A program made the position numbers and the translations under genes. The notes beneath the pieces are model-generated. The model saw nothing but the letters and a program-made list of their open reading frames with translations, was not told the origin of the DNA and did not search any database. From Pararobbsia silviterrae (GTDB lineage Bacteria; Pseudomonadota; Gammaproteobacteria; Burkholderiales; Burkholderiaceae), in assembly GCF_003628125.1 (NCBI RefSeq), contig NZ_RBZU01000002.1, positions 434,001 to 498,000 of the forward strand: DNA of 64,000 nucleotides, read 5' to 3'. This document shows, piece by piece, positions 26,861 to 36,295 of the stretch (positions are counted from its first letter, which is position 1; each line of letters opens with the position of its first letter).

Positions 26861-27861
26861 TGGAGTCCACAATGCCGCTCGCAAAGCGCTATTCGCCGCT
26901 TATCAAGAGCTTGGTCCGTTACAACGCGGTCATCATGCTCGTCATTCTGTTCGCGGCATCGAGTGCGATGTCGGATGCCTTCTTGAGCGAGGGCAATCTC
27001 TTCAATCTGTTACGGCAATTGGCACCGCTGTTGCTTGCGAGCATCGGCATGTTGATCGTCATGAACACGGGCGGAATCGATCTCGCGGTCGGATCGATCG
27101 CCGCCGCGGCCGGTCTGCTGCTTCCGATGAGCTTGGCGTTCATGCCGAGCCAGGGCGCGATTGGGTTGATCGGCGCGTTGATGTGCGCCATCGCGCTCGG
27201 GGCCGCATTCGGCGTCGTCAATGGCCTGTTGGTCACCGCGTTCGGTCTCGCGCCGTTTATCGTGACGCTCGCGATGATGACGGTGATCCGCGGCATCACG
27301 TACATGATGTCGAACGGCCAGCCTGTCGAGATGCCCGATGGCACGGCCGCATCGGACATCCTCAACACGTTCGGCAGCGGCGGCGTGACAGGCATTCACG
27401 TGCCTTGGCCCGTGCTGCTGGCGATCGTAATGGTGGCGATCTTTTACTTCGTCATGCATCACACCGTGTTCGGGCGCATGGTCATCGCGACCGGCAGCAA
27501 CGAGACGGCCGTGCGTCTCGCCGGCATCTCCGAGAAGCGGTACAAGTTCATCGTCTATGTCATTTCGGGCGCGCTCGGCAGTCTGGCCGGCGTGATCTAT
27601 ACGTCGCGCACGGGGACGGGCGTTCCCGTCACCGGCGTCGGACTCGAACTCGACGCGATCGCCGCATGCGTGATCGGCGGCGCGCTGCTTTCGGGCGGAA
27701 AAGGCACGGTGCTCAATATGGTCGTCGGCGTGCTCGTGCTCGGCTTGATCGGCAACGTCATGAACCTGCTGAGCGTGCCGAACTACCCGCAACAAATCAT
27801 CAAAGGTTTGATCATCATTTTCGCGGTCATGTTGCAGCGACTCGGACAACGGACCGCGTAA
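26857..27861 (+). CDS. CUT2-family ABC importer permease (importer 2)
   Basis: A 334-residue membrane protein with around nine hydrophobic segments. It contains GGIDLAVGSIAAAAG (near residue 70) and the late GGALLSGGKGTVLN block of RbsC-type permeases. It is translationally coupled to the ATPase (ATGATGG overlap). A quinone-oxidoreductase-like gene begins 18 nt after its stop, so enzymes and importer 2 are probably one transcript from the site F promoter. Confidence 0.92.
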   Translation: MMESTMPLAKRYSPLIKSLVRYNAVIMLVILFAASSAMSDAFLSEGNLFNLLRQLAPLLLASIGMLIVMNTGGIDLAVGSIAAAAGLLLPMSLAFMPSQGAIGLIGALMCAIALGAAFGVVNGLLVTAFGLAPFIVTLAMMTVIRGITYMMSNGQPVEMPDGTAASDILNTFGSGGVTGIHVPWPVLLAIVMVAIFYFVMHHTVFGRMVIATGSNETAVRLAGISEKRYKFIVYVISGALGSLAGVIYTSRTGTGVPVTGVGLELDAIAACVIGGALLSGGKGTVLNMVVGVLVLGLIGNVMNLLSVPNYPQQIIKGLIIIFAVMLQRLGQRTA

Positions 27862-27878
27862 ATCATCTTTCACGCGCA

Positions 27879-28901
27879 ATGACGTTCATGGAGAAGGATT
27901 TGAATCTGGGTGTGCAGACGATGCGTTATATCGATCACGGCGTGGGTGGGGCTCCCGATTGCATGCGCATTGCGCAGCGGGCGCGCCCGTCGCCCGGCGA
28001 AGGCGAAGTGCTTATCGAAGTCGCGTACGCCGGGGTCAATCGGCCGGACGTGCTGCAGCGAAGCGGATCCTATCCGCCTCCGCCGGGCGCGTCGCCTTGG
28101 CTGGGCCTCGAGGTGTCCGGAAGGATCGCAGCGGTTGGCGGCGGCGTCACGCGCTGGCGGGTCGGCGACGAAGTCTGCGCGCTCGTACCGGGCGGCGGCT
28201 ATGCCGACTATTGCGTGACGCATGCGTCGCATTGCTTGCCGGTGCCTGGCGGCCTGAGCTTGTTGCAGGCAGCCCTGTTGCCCGAAACCTATTTCACTGT
28301 CTGGACCAATGTGTTCGAACGAGGGCGCTTGGCGCAAGGCGAGACGTTGCTCGTGCACGGCGGTTCGAGCGGCATCGGGCTGACCGCGATACAGCTTGCG
28401 CATGCGCGCGGCGCGCGTGTGCTGACTACCGTCGGTAACGATGCGAAAGCGCAAGCCTGTCTGGCGGCCGGTGCGGAGCGCGCGATTCGGCATCGCGACG
28501 AAGACTTCGTGGCCGTGGTGCAAGAACTCACGGGCGGCGCGGGCGTCAACCTGATTCTCGATATGGTCGGGGGCGAATACGTCGCGAGAAATCTCCGCGC
28601 GCTCGCGCTCGAAGGACGCTTGGTCCAGATCGCGTTCCTCGAGGGGAGCACCGTGAATATCGACATGACGCCCATCATGCTCAAGCGCCTGACGGTGACC
28701 GGGTCCACGTTGCGCGCGCGTACCGTGCAGCAAAAAGCTGACATCGCGGCGGCGCTCGAACAGCAGGTCTGGCCGGTGCTCACGGCAGGCAAAGCGCTGC
28801 CGGTCATTCACGAAGTGCTGTCGCTCGACGAGGCGCCGGCCGCGCACCGGCTGATGGAGTCCGGTGTTCATATCGGAAAAATCGCGCTCAAAGTGCATTG
28901 A
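27879..28901 (+). CDS. NAD(P)H-quinone oxidoreductase, PIG3/Qor-like medium-chain reductase
   Basis: A zinc-free medium-chain dehydrogenase/reductase of the PIG3 group: AGVNRPDVLQRSG and PPPPGASPWLGLEVSG near the N-terminus, and the cofactor block LVHGGSSGIGLTAIQ. Three in-frame ATGs are possible (27879, 27888, 27921). 27921 matches where homologs usually begin, but none has a clear ribosome site; I give the longest that does not overlap the permease. Such proteins reduce quinones, enones or other electrophiles with NADPH. The substrate is unknown. Confidence 0.85.
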   Translation: MTFMEKDLNLGVQTMRYIDHGVGGAPDCMRIAQRARPSPGEGEVLIEVAYAGVNRPDVLQRSGSYPPPPGASPWLGLEVSGRIAAVGGGVTRWRVGDEVCALVPGGGYADYCVTHASHCLPVPGGLSLLQAALLPETYFTVWTNVFERGRLAQGETLLVHGGSSGIGLTAIQLAHARGARVLTTVGNDAKAQACLAAGAERAIRHRDEDFVAVVQELTGGAGVNLILDMVGGEYVARNLRALALEGRLVQIAFLEGSTVNIDMTPIMLKRLTVTGSTLRARTVQQKADIAAALEQQVWPVLTAGKALPVIHEVLSLDEAPAAHRLMESGVHIGKIALKVH

Positions 28902-28975
28902 GCGGTGGGCTCCGGCTTTCAAGGCCATGTTCGAATGGATCTAAATACAAGCCGATCGGCTTGAGGGAACACTCA

Positions 28976-29770
28976 ATGAAACTCGCGGAATTGTTCGACA
29001 TCAAGGACCAGGTTGTTCTGGTCACGGGCGGTGCCAGCGGCATCGGATTGGGGTATTGCGAGATTCTGGCCGAAGCAGGGGCGCGCGTGATCATGTCGGA
29101 CATCGATCACGACGCGCTGACGCGGGAATCGGCACGGCTGCGCTCGGAGGGTTTCGAGGTCGAGCCTTTGCCGCTGGATGTCACGGACTCGGCTGCGCTG
29201 GATGCCGCCGTCGCGTCGATCGTCGCGGCGCATGGCACGCTCGATACGGTGTTTATCAACGCGGGCATCGGCGGCGGCTTGGGTTTCGTGCGCCCAGGCG
29301 GCGCGCTCGAGGATTCCGATGTCGATCACTTCGACAGGGTCATGGCCATGAATATGCGGACCGTGTTCCAAAGCATGCGCGCGGTCAGCGCGACGATGAA
29401 GCGGCAGAAGCACGGCCGCATCATCGTGACGGGATCGTATGCGGGGCTCCGTTCCTCTCCGGACATGTCGTATTCGTATGTGGCGAGCAAGACTGCGGTC
29501 ACGGGCCTCGTGCGACAGGCGGCGCTTGAATTTGCGCCGTTCAATGTGTTGGTCAACGGCATCGCGCCCGGACCCATCACGACGAATATCAGCGGCGGCC
29601 GGCTGAAAAACGATCAAGGCATTCGCGCGCGCACGGTCGTCAATGTGCCGCTTGGACGCATCGGCGAGCCGGACGATCTCAAGGGCCTCGCGCTGCTTCT
29701 CGCCTCGCCGGCGTCGGGCTTCATCACGGGCGCATTGATCTCTGTCGACGGCGGGAAATCGGCGACGTAA
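28976..29770 (+). CDS. Short-chain dehydrogenase/reductase (SDR)
   Basis: A 264-residue classical SDR with TGGASGIG at 17-24, NAG at 95-97, catalytic Ser154, Tyr168 and Lys172 (YVASK), and the C-terminal FITGALISVDGGKSAT. ATG 28976 is preceded by GAGGG at about 10 nt. It follows importer 2 and the quinone oxidoreductase on the same strand and precedes two tautomerase genes, so it is probably the first dehydrogenation step for the imported substrate; this is inference from position. Confidence 0.9.
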   Translation: MKLAELFDIKDQVVLVTGGASGIGLGYCEILAEAGARVIMSDIDHDALTRESARLRSEGFEVEPLPLDVTDSAALDAAVASIVAAHGTLDTVFINAGIGGGLGFVRPGGALEDSDVDHFDRVMAMNMRTVFQSMRAVSATMKRQKHGRIIVTGSYAGLRSSPDMSYSYVASKTAVTGLVRQAALEFAPFNVLVNGIAPGPITTNISGGRLKNDQGIRARTVVNVPLGRIGEPDDLKGLALLLASPASGFITGALISVDGGKSAT

Positions 29771-29908
29771 TCGCGTAACGCGAGCCCATGTCGCGGGGGC
29801 AACGATACGGCGCCGAGCCTGCCGATCACGCGCGATATCCCGCCGTATCCCGCGATACCGCACGACACCCCGCGCTCATCATGCGCGATCTTGATCGAGG
29901 AGGATCTG

Positions 29909-30319
29909 ATGCCCGGAATTCGATTGACGGTCTCGGGAAGCGAGCGACCCGAGCTGACCGAAAGGCTGGCGACCGAACTGACGCAATTGACGTGCGAGGT
30001 GCTGAGCAAGCGGCCCGCCAAGATGGCCGTCATCGTCGAGTATGTGCCGCATGCGCAGTGGTTCATCGACAATCGGTCGCTCGTCGCGCATGGCAAGAAC
30101 GCGTTTCAACTGGTCTTGACGATCACGCAGCACACGAATATCCGCGAGGAGAAAGCCGAGTATCACCGCAAGGCGTTCGAATTGCTCTCGACGCTGATCG
30201 GCGACGTCCATCCGCATTCGAATATTCATGTCGTCGAGTGCGATGCGGTCGGATATGGATTCGGCGGCGTCACGCTCGAATGGCGGATTCATCACGGCGA
30301 CGGTGCGGTGCCGGCCTGA
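29909..30319 (+). CDS. Tautomerase-superfamily protein, copy 1
   Basis: A 136-residue protein starting MPGIRLTV, so that methionine removal would expose the catalytic Pro1 of the 4-oxalocrotonate tautomerase superfamily. At about 136 residues it is roughly two fused 4-OT-length units, like malonate semialdehyde decarboxylase and cis-3-chloroacrylic acid dehalogenase, not a 62-residue 4-OT. ATG 29909 sits behind CGAGGAGG. About three quarters of its residues are identical by eye to the next gene, so it arose by tandem duplication. Function could be tautomerisation, decarboxylation or hydration of an enol acid. Confidence 0.88.
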   Translation: MPGIRLTVSGSERPELTERLATELTQLTCEVLSKRPAKMAVIVEYVPHAQWFIDNRSLVAHGKNAFQLVLTITQHTNIREEKAEYHRKAFELLSTLIGDVHPHSNIHVVECDAVGYGFGGVTLEWRIHHGDGAVPA

Positions 30320-30415
30320 GGCGGCACGATGGATCGAATGGATGCCCGAACCTCGCGACGGACCGTTTCGTATCGGTCGGCGCGAGACACTGATTCACCT
30401 TGACAGGAGTCTGCG

Positions 30416-30823
30416 ATGCCTGGAATTCGCTTGACGGTCTCTGGCCGTGAACAACCGGAATTGACTGAAAAACTTGCGACCGAGTTGACCCGGTTGACGT
30501 GCGACGTGCTTGCCAAATTGCCGTCGAAAATGGCAGTGTTCATCGAATATATTCCACACGCGCAGTGGTTTATCGACAACCGCTCGCTTGCGGCGCACGG
30601 GAAGAACGCGTTTCAGCTCGAACTCACGATCACGCAGCACACGAACACGCGTGAGCAAAAGGCGGAATACCACCGCAAGGCGTTCGATCTGCTGGCGTCG
30701 CTGATCGGCAATCTTCATCCGCATTCGAACATCAACGTGATCGACTGTGATGCGACAGGCTACGGATTCGGCGGACTCACGCGCGAGTGGAAAATACATC
30801 GCGGACCGAGCGCGGCCGTTTGA
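30416..30823 (+). CDS. Tautomerase-superfamily protein, copy 2
   Basis: 135 residues, MPGIRLTV start with the same exposed Pro1, and long identical blocks with copy 1 (PHAQWFIDNRSL, AHGKNAFQL, KAEYHRKAF, HPHSNI). AGGAG lies before ATG 30416. Differences cluster at residues 11-40 and toward the C-terminus, enough for diverged substrate choice or for a heteromeric enzyme. It is the last plus-strand gene before the convergent LysR gene. Confidence 0.88.
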   Translation: MPGIRLTVSGREQPELTEKLATELTRLTCDVLAKLPSKMAVFIEYIPHAQWFIDNRSLAAHGKNAFQLELTITQHTNTREQKAEYHRKAFDLLASLIGNLHPHSNINVIDCDATGYGFGGLTREWKIHRGPSAAV

Positions 30824-30880
30824 CGTCCACGCGCGGATCCAGGCGATCGGTCGCGATCGAAGGAACGCGTGAACGCCCGC

Positions 30881-31798
30881 TTACGGATCCATCCCGTCAT
30901 ACCGGTAAGCCTGGATATGCGTAAACAACGCGTGCGCGGCCGGCGACAATTCTCGTTCGGGTCGCTTGATCAGATAGAGCTTGCGTTCGACGACGGGTTC
31001 GATCAGCGGCCGGTACGTGAGATGCGGATGATCGGGCGCCGGCCATGCGAGACCCGGCAGCGGCGCGGCGCCCAGATCCGCCTCGACGAGCGCGAGGATC
31101 GTGGCGGGATGCTCGGCTTCGTACGGCGCCATGATCTCGACGCGATAGTCGGGCAGGCGATGACTCATCTCGGCGCGTACGCCGGTATCGGAGCTCATGG
31201 CAATCAGAGCGGTCTTCGCGGCCTCTCGCCACGTGACGGTCGACGAAGCCGCGAGCGGGTGTTCGCGCCGCATCACGAGCGCGAAGCGATCGACGGTCAG
31301 CAGGCTCGCATTGAGATCCGGGTCGTCGGCGGAAATATTGGCGATCGCAATGTCGGCCTGCCCGGTCATGATCGCGTGCCGGATACGTTCGAGCGACAGT
31401 TCCTTGAGCGTGACGTCGGTGTTCGGATAGAGCTCGCGAAAACCCCGCAGCATTCTCGGCATAAAACGTAATGCGATCGACGGCAAGCAGGCGACGGACA
31501 CATGTCCGCGCTTGTGGTGCCGCAGATCCTGCAGATGGCTCAATTCCCGTTCGAGATTGTCGACCGCGCGCTGTATGCCGGGCAGACATTCCTCGCCAAT
31601 TTTGCTCAATCGCACGTTCCGCGTGGACCGATCGAGCAGCTTCACGCCGACCAGACTTTCGAACTGCTGCACCGCCTGGCTGAGCGCCGATTGAGACAGG
31701 CCGAGCTCCTTTGCCGCGCGCCCGAAGCTTCCGAGCCGCGCGATCGAAATGATGACCTTGAGCTGTCTGAGCGACACGTTGACGGGCGGAGGGCTCAT
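30881..31798 (-). CDS. LysR-family transcriptional regulator (NitT/TauT-rutB locus)
   Basis: 305 residues with a LysR helix-turn-helix at about 6-65 (LRQLKVIISIARLGSFGRAA, LGLSQSALSQAVQQFE) and an effector domain from about residue 90. ATG 31798 is preferred over a GTG 33 nt earlier because it gives the usual length and start context. It is divergent from the binding-protein gene at 31924, with a 21-bp-spaced direct repeat between them, so it likely regulates that importer operon. Confidence 0.92.
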   Translation of the reverse strand: MSPPPVNVSLRQLKVIISIARLGSFGRAAKELGLSQSALSQAVQQFESLVGVKLLDRSTRNVRLSKIGEECLPGIQRAVDNLERELSHLQDLRHHKRGHVSVACLPSIALRFMPRMLRGFRELYPNTDVTLKELSLERIRHAIMTGQADIAIANISADDPDLNASLLTVDRFALVMRREHPLAASSTVTWREAAKTALIAMSSDTGVRAEMSHRLPDYRVEIMAPYEAEHPATILALVEADLGAAPLPGLAWPAPDHPHLTYRPLIEPVVERKLYLIKRPERELSPAAHALFTHIQAYRYDGMDP

Positions 31799-31801
31799 TT
31801 C

Positions 31802-31830
31802 ATTTATCAGTTTTGCCGAAAAATTTATCA
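31802..31830. promoter_or_regulatory. Candidate LysR binding repeat in divergent promoter
   Basis: ATTTATCA occurs at 31802-31809 and again at 31823-31830, 21 bp apart (two helical turns on the same face), immediately upstream of the LysR start and 94 nt before the importer gene. Confidence 0.4.
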
Positions 31831-31923
31831 CTGATCGATGTATATCTAATAAAAAATTGTCTGGCTAGCATCGTTTCCAAAGCAGCACATCCAGGTGATC
31901 CGAACGGTGCGGAGAGGAATCCG

Positions 31924-32952
31924 ATGACGAGCAGACGTGACGTACTCAAACAGTCGTTGTTGTTGGGGCTCGGCATGACCGGGCTGGGCAATGTGCTTGG
32001 CAGCAGCGCTTTCGCCGCCACGCGGTCGAGCATTGTGATTTCCGAGGCGATTCGCCTCGGTATGTACGCCTCGCTGTATGTGGCGCAAGACCAGAAGCTT
32101 TTCGATCAGCGCGGCCTGGATGCGGAGATCGTGTCCGCGGGCAGCGTGTCGCTGCCGGTGCCGGTGCTGTTATCGGGGCGCGCACAGATCGCGGTGACGA
32201 GTCCGGGCATGTCGGTCAACGCCGTTCAAGCGGGCGGCAAGCTCAAGAACATCGCAAAGATCGTCGGCGGTGTATCGATGTGGCTTATCGCGAAGCCGGG
32301 CTCGCCGATCAAATCCATCGACGATCTCAAGGGCAAGACGATCGCGACGCTGATGTATCCGTCGTCGACGATTCAGGTCCCCGAGTTCGCGATGAAGCAA
32401 TTCGGAAAATTCGATCCCAAGGAAGCCGGCGTCAAATTCCTCGAGCTGCCCCCGGGCGCGCAAGCCGCGGCCGTGAAGGACGGTCGAGCCGATGTCGCCG
32501 CGGTATTCGAATGGGACGCGAGCATCGGGGCGACTCAGTTCGGTCTGGTTCCGGTGCTTTCGTTTGCCGATATGTTCGGGCCGCTCGCATTCACGACGGC
32601 CTTTACGACCGAAGCCTTCATTCAGGATCACCCGGATGAAGTGCAGGCGTTCTGCGATGCGATCGCCGATGCGCAAAGCATGATGCACGCGGATCCGGGC
32701 GTGTTCACGCGCGTCGCGCAAGTGTATTTCCCGAAGGTGCCGCCCGCCGTCGTCGCGGCGGCCACCCCGCATTTCGTCGGCGCCAATCTCGCGATTCCGG
32801 CGAATCCCGTGATTTCTCGCGACGACTGGGATCATGCGATGCAGCTCGAACTCGCGGGGGGCTCGGTCAAGCAGACCTTGCCCTACGAGCAGATGGTCGA
32901 TCCGCGCTTCGCGGCGAAGTCGCTGACGCGCGCCCAAGGCGCCAAAGCATGA
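31924..32952 (+). CDS. NitT/TauT-type ABC importer substrate-binding protein, Tat-exported
   Basis: A 342-residue NMT1/SsuA-like binding protein. It begins [17 protein letters not shown], a twin-arginine signal, and is probably cleaved after SSAFAA near residue 32. The mature part has the family pattern ([40 protein letters not shown]). ATG 31924 is the only start consistent with the signal peptide. This group carries sulfonates, nitrate and also pyrimidine compounds (ThiY-like). The next gene is rutB-like, coupled by a 4-nt overlap, which favours a pyrimidine or ureide ligand. Confidence 0.9.
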   Translation: MTSRRDVLKQSLLLGLGMTGLGNVLGSSAFAATRSSIVISEAIRLGMYASLYVAQDQKLFDQRGLDAEIVSAGSVSLPVPVLLSGRAQIAVTSPGMSVNAVQAGGKLKNIAKIVGGVSMWLIAKPGSPIKSIDDLKGKTIATLMYPSSTIQVPEFAMKQFGKFDPKEAGVKFLELPPGAQAAAVKDGRADVAAVFEWDASIGATQFGLVPVLSFADMFGPLAFTTAFTTEAFIQDHPDEVQAFCDAIADAQSMMHADPGVFTRVAQVYFPKVPPAVVAAATPHFVGANLAIPANPVISRDDWDHAMQLELAGGSVKQTLPYEQMVDPRFAAKSLTRAQGAKA

Positions 32953-33680
32953 TGCACGACGTCGATATCGTGCCGGCGTCGGATCAGGGGCCGGTACTGC
33001 AGGCACGCCCCGAGCCGATTCGTCTCGATGCGAAGGAGACGGCGTTGATCGTGATCGATATGCAGAACGCCTATGCGTCGCGCGGCGGCTATCTCGACAA
33101 GGCGGGCTTCGATCTGACCGGCGCGCGCAAGGCGATCGTCGGTGTCGAGCGCGCCGTGCGCATCGCACGGCACGCGGGCATGCAGATCATCTTTTTTCAG
33201 AACGGATGGGATGCGCAATACACGGAGGCCGGCGGCCCGAAATCTCCCAACCGGTACAAGTCGAACGCGCTGAAAACGATGCGGCGACAACCCGCCTTGC
33301 AAGGCACCTTGCTTGCCAAGGGCGGGTGGGATTATGAGCTTATCGAGGAACTCAAACCGCAGGACGGCGACATCGTGATGCCCAAGCCGCGATACAGCGG
33401 TTTCTACAATACGCCGCTCAATAGCTGCTTGCGTTCGCGCGGCATTCATAACCTGGTGTTTTGCGGCATCGCGACGAACGTCTGTGTCGAATCGACGCTG
33501 CGTGACGGCTTTGCCCTCGAATATTTTTCCGTCGTGCTGTCCGATGCGACCTATCAAGCCGGTCCGCCGGAGGCGCACGTCGGCGCCCTGTTCAACATCG
33601 AGGCGTTTTTTGGCTGGGTATCGGATACCGGCGCTTTGGCTCAGGCCTTTGCACCCGGCCTTGCATCCGAGTTACCGTAG
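32949..33680 (+). CDS. rutB: Isochorismatase-family ureidoacrylate amidohydrolase (RutB-like)
   Basis: 243 residues, closely matching Rut[47 protein letters not shown] and [14 protein letters not shown]. The triad Asp37, Lys146, Cys179 keeps exactly the spacing (109 and 33) of E. coli RutB Asp24/Lys133/Cys166. RutB splits ureidoacrylate, made from uracil by RutA, to aminoacrylate, CO2 and ammonia. No rutA, C, D, E, F or G lies within the window, and the gene is embedded between components of an ABC importer, so a related imported ureide or amide is a real alternative. Confidence 0.85.
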   Translation: MMHDVDIVPASDQGPVLQARPEPIRLDAKETALIVIDMQNAYASRGGYLDKAGFDLTGARKAIVGVERAVRIARHAGMQIIFFQNGWDAQYTEAGGPKSPNRYKSNALKTMRRQPALQGTLLAKGGWDYELIEELKPQDGDIVMPKPRYSGFYNTPLNSCLRSRGIHNLVFCGIATNVCVESTLRDGFALEYFSVVLSDATYQAGPPEAHVGALFNIEAFFGWVSDTGALAQAFAPGLASELP

Positions 33681-33719
33681 CGCAATGCGTATCCCGAACC
33701 ACTTTCGCTCATTCTGACT

Positions 33720-34487
33720 ATGCCCTCACATCGAAGTGCCGGTCAGGCTCGCATCTTGATCTATCAGATCCTGCTGCTCGGCGTGTTTCTCGGCGCATGG
33801 GAGGTCGCGATCCGTCGTGGCTGGATCGCCGTGTTTCTCTACGGACAACCGAGCGGGATTTGGAGCAAGGGGCTTGCGCTGATCGCAAGCGGGGCCTTGT
33901 TTCACGATATCGGCATCACGGCGTGGGAGACGGTGTCGGGCTTCGTCATCGGGACGGGGCTCGGCAGCCTGGCGGGACTCTTGCTATGGCTGAGTCCGAC
34001 GGCGGCGCGCGTGCTGAAACCGTATCTCGCGGCGATCAACGGACTCCCCATCATTTCGTTGGCGCCTCTGATCATCGTCTGGTTCGGCGTCGGGCTCGCG
34101 TCCAAGATCGCCGTGGCGTCCATCATCACCTTTGTGGTCGCGATGATTTCCGCATACGCGGGCACATGTGAAATCGATCCGGATCAGATTCGGCTGATGA
34201 AATCGCTGGGCGCGCGTCATGTCCAGATATGGCGCATGGTCATCGTGCCGGGCACGCTGCCGTGGATCGCGTCGATCCTGCGTCTCAACGTGGGATTCGC
34301 GCTGATCGGCGCGGTGGTCGGCGAATACATCTCGTCGAAGGACGGTCTGGGCTACATGATCTATTACGCCGGCGTGATCTACGACCTCAATGCAGTCTGG
34401 GTCGGAATCGCCGCGCTGATGGCGGTCGCGCTCCTCATGTATGCGGTGGTGGGCCTGCTTGAGCGCCGCATGCGCGGCGCGTCGTAG
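33720..34487 (+). CDS. NitT/TauT-type ABC importer permease
   Basis: 255 residues with about six hydrophobic segments and the binding-protein-dependent transport motif near residues 150-170 (EIDPDQIRLMKSLGARHVQIW), where the ATPase docks. It lies between rutB and the ATPase gene in the same direction. It forms the inner-membrane channel of the importer whose binding protein is encoded at 31924. Confidence 0.92.
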   Translation: MPSHRSAGQARILIYQILLLGVFLGAWEVAIRRGWIAVFLYGQPSGIWSKGLALIASGALFHDIGITAWETVSGFVIGTGLGSLAGLLLWLSPTAARVLKPYLAAINGLPIISLAPLIIVWFGVGLASKIAVASIITFVVAMISAYAGTCEIDPDQIRLMKSLGARHVQIWRMVIVPGTLPWIASILRLNVGFALIGAVVGEYISSKDGLGYMIYYAGVIYDLNAVWVGIAALMAVALLMYAVVGLLERRMRGAS

Positions 34488-34526
34488 CGCTTTTTCCATT
34501 CCCTCGATTTTTGAGTACCGATAGTG

Positions 34527-35303
34527 ATGCCTAACATCGCACTTGAAGCCATCGGGATCGGCGTCGCCTTCGAGAGCGCGTCCGGGCGGGTCGACGCCAT
34601 CCGACAAATCGACTTTGCGTTGCGCCGGGGCGAAGTGCTCGCGATCGTCGGACCGTCGGGCTGCGGGAAATCGACCTTGTTCAACGTGATCGCTGGATTG
34701 CTGAAGCCGACACGCGGCAGCGTGTCCGTCGGCGGCGTGCAAGTCGACCAGGCCACCGGGCATGTCGGATATATGCTGCAAAAGGACCTGCTGCTGCCGT
34801 GGCGCACGGTGCTCGAAAACGTCACATTGGGGCTCGATGTCAGAGGCGTGCCGCGCGCGCAATCGAGCGAGATCGCGATGAAGCTGATCCGTGCATACGG
34901 CTTGTCGGGGTTCGAGCATGCAAAGCCGCGCACGCTGTCGGGCGGCATGCGACAACGTGCGGCCATCATGCGAACCTTGGCGTTCGATCCGGAGGTGATC
35001 TTGCTGGACGAGCCTTTTTCGGCGCTCGATTTTCAAACGCGCTTGTTGCTGCAGTCCGATGTCCGGCAGATCATCATCGAACAGAGCAAAAGCGCGATTC
35101 TCGTCACGCATGACATCGGCGAGGCCGTCGCGATGGCCGACCGCGTGCTGGTGCTTTCGCAGCGGCCGTCGGTGGTGGTGTCGATTCACGAGATCCATTT
35201 GCCGCGCGTTACGCGAAACGCCGTGGAGATACGAAAGGATCCCGTCTACAACGACCACTTCACCGAGGTCTGGGCCGATCTCCACCTCGGCGCGAATGCG
35301 TGA
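34527..35303 (+). CDS. NitT/TauT-type ABC importer ATP-binding protein
   Basis: 258 residues with Walker A GPSGCGKST, signature LSGGMRQRAAIMR, Walker B VILLDEPFSALD and the switch region VTHDIGEAVAMADR, the wording of SsuB/TauB-type ATPases. ATG 34527 is preferred over GTG 34524 directly before it. Last gene of the operon; the next gene is convergent. Confidence 0.93.
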   Translation: MPNIALEAIGIGVAFESASGRVDAIRQIDFALRRGEVLAIVGPSGCGKSTLFNVIAGLLKPTRGSVSVGGVQVDQATGHVGYMLQKDLLLPWRTVLENVTLGLDVRGVPRAQSSEIAMKLIRAYGLSGFEHAKPRTLSGGMRQRAAIMRTLAFDPEVILLDEPFSALDFQTRLLLQSDVRQIIIEQSKSAILVTHDIGEAVAMADRVLVLSQRPSVVVSIHEIHLPRVTRNAVEIRKDPVYNDHFTEVWADLHLGANA

Positions 35304-35334
35304 CCGACATCGCGCAACGCCCGCGCGGATCGGC

Positions 35335-36138
35335 CTAAATCAAACTGCGAATACTGCCGCCGTCGACACCCCAGACGGCCGAGGTCACGAACGACGCGAG
35401 ATCCGAGGCGAGGAACACGATGACGTTCGCGACTTCCTCCGGTGTACCGAGCCGATTCAACGGTAATTGACGCAGCGACAGTTCGTGCTCGACGGCCTCG
35501 CGAGGATCCATCTTGTGGAATTTCCCCATGGTCTCGGCGAAGCCGCCTTCCTTCGTCCAGAACGGTGTCCAAACGGGACCCGGTGCGACCGCATTGACGC
35601 GGATCTTCGGGGCTTCCGCGCGCGCCAGACCCTTCGTGAGCGCGAGCACCGCCGCCTTGGACGCCGAATAGTCGATCGGTACCGGCTCCGGCTGGCGCGC
35701 CAGATCCGAAGCGTTGTTGATGATGACGGCCTTCTCGCGCTGACGCAGCGTCGGCAGCAGATGCCGACACGCGCGAACATAGCTCAGGAAATTGAGGTTG
35801 AGCGTCGCGTTCCAATCGGCATCGGACAGATCGTCGAACGTCCTGACCTTACCCGAGCCTACGTTATTCACAAGAATGTCGAGTTGCCCTTGATGCGGAC
35901 GCAGCGCCGCGTCGATGCCGGCCGTGACGCCTTCACCGCTCGACAAATCGGCACGCGCCGTGTTGACGGGCACGCCGAGCGCGTGAATCTCCGACTGCAG
36001 CGAGTCGAGCGCATCGGCATCGATGTCGACCGCGCAGACGCGCGCACCTTCGCGCGCGAAGGCCAGCGCGGTCGCGCGGCCGATGCCTTGAGCCGCGCCC
36101 GTGATCAGTACGATCTTTCCTTCGAGTCCCGTTTGCAT
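35335..36138 (-). CDS. Short-chain dehydrogenase/reductase (SDR), last gene of the hydroxyquinol operon
   Basis: 267 residues with TGAAQGIG at 13-20, NNVG at 91-94, catalytic Ser144, Tyr157 and Lys161 (YSASK) and the SDR closing VDGGS. It lies 157 nt downstream of the YciI-like gene in the same direction as the hydroxyquinol genes, so it may serve the same pathway, for example oxidising a hydroxyl of the imported compound. Convergent with the ATPase gene at 34527-35303. Confidence 0.9.
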   Translation of the reverse strand: MQTGLEGKIVLITGAAQGIGRATALAFAREGARVCAVDIDADALDSLQSEIHALGVPVNTARADLSSGEGVTAGIDAALRPHQGQLDILVNNVGSGKVRTFDDLSDADWNATLNLNFLSYVRACRHLLPTLRQREKAVIINNASDLARQPEPVPIDYSASKAAVLALTKGLARAEAPKIRVNAVAPGPVWTPFWTKEGGFAETMGKFHKMDPREAVEHELSLRQLPLNRLGTPEEVANVIVFLASDLASFVTSAVWGVDGGSIRSLI

Positions 36139-36295
36139 GAATGGATGTCCTTAATCAACAATAAAGCCGGCGCACCCGTACCGAATTCGGCCGGGTGCGG
36201 ATCGGCTGAAAAACACGAACGGCGCTGCGCTTTGCCACATCGCATGGGGACGTGTCGGGCGCGGGGCGCTTGACGAAACGTGTGCCGCGCGTGCG

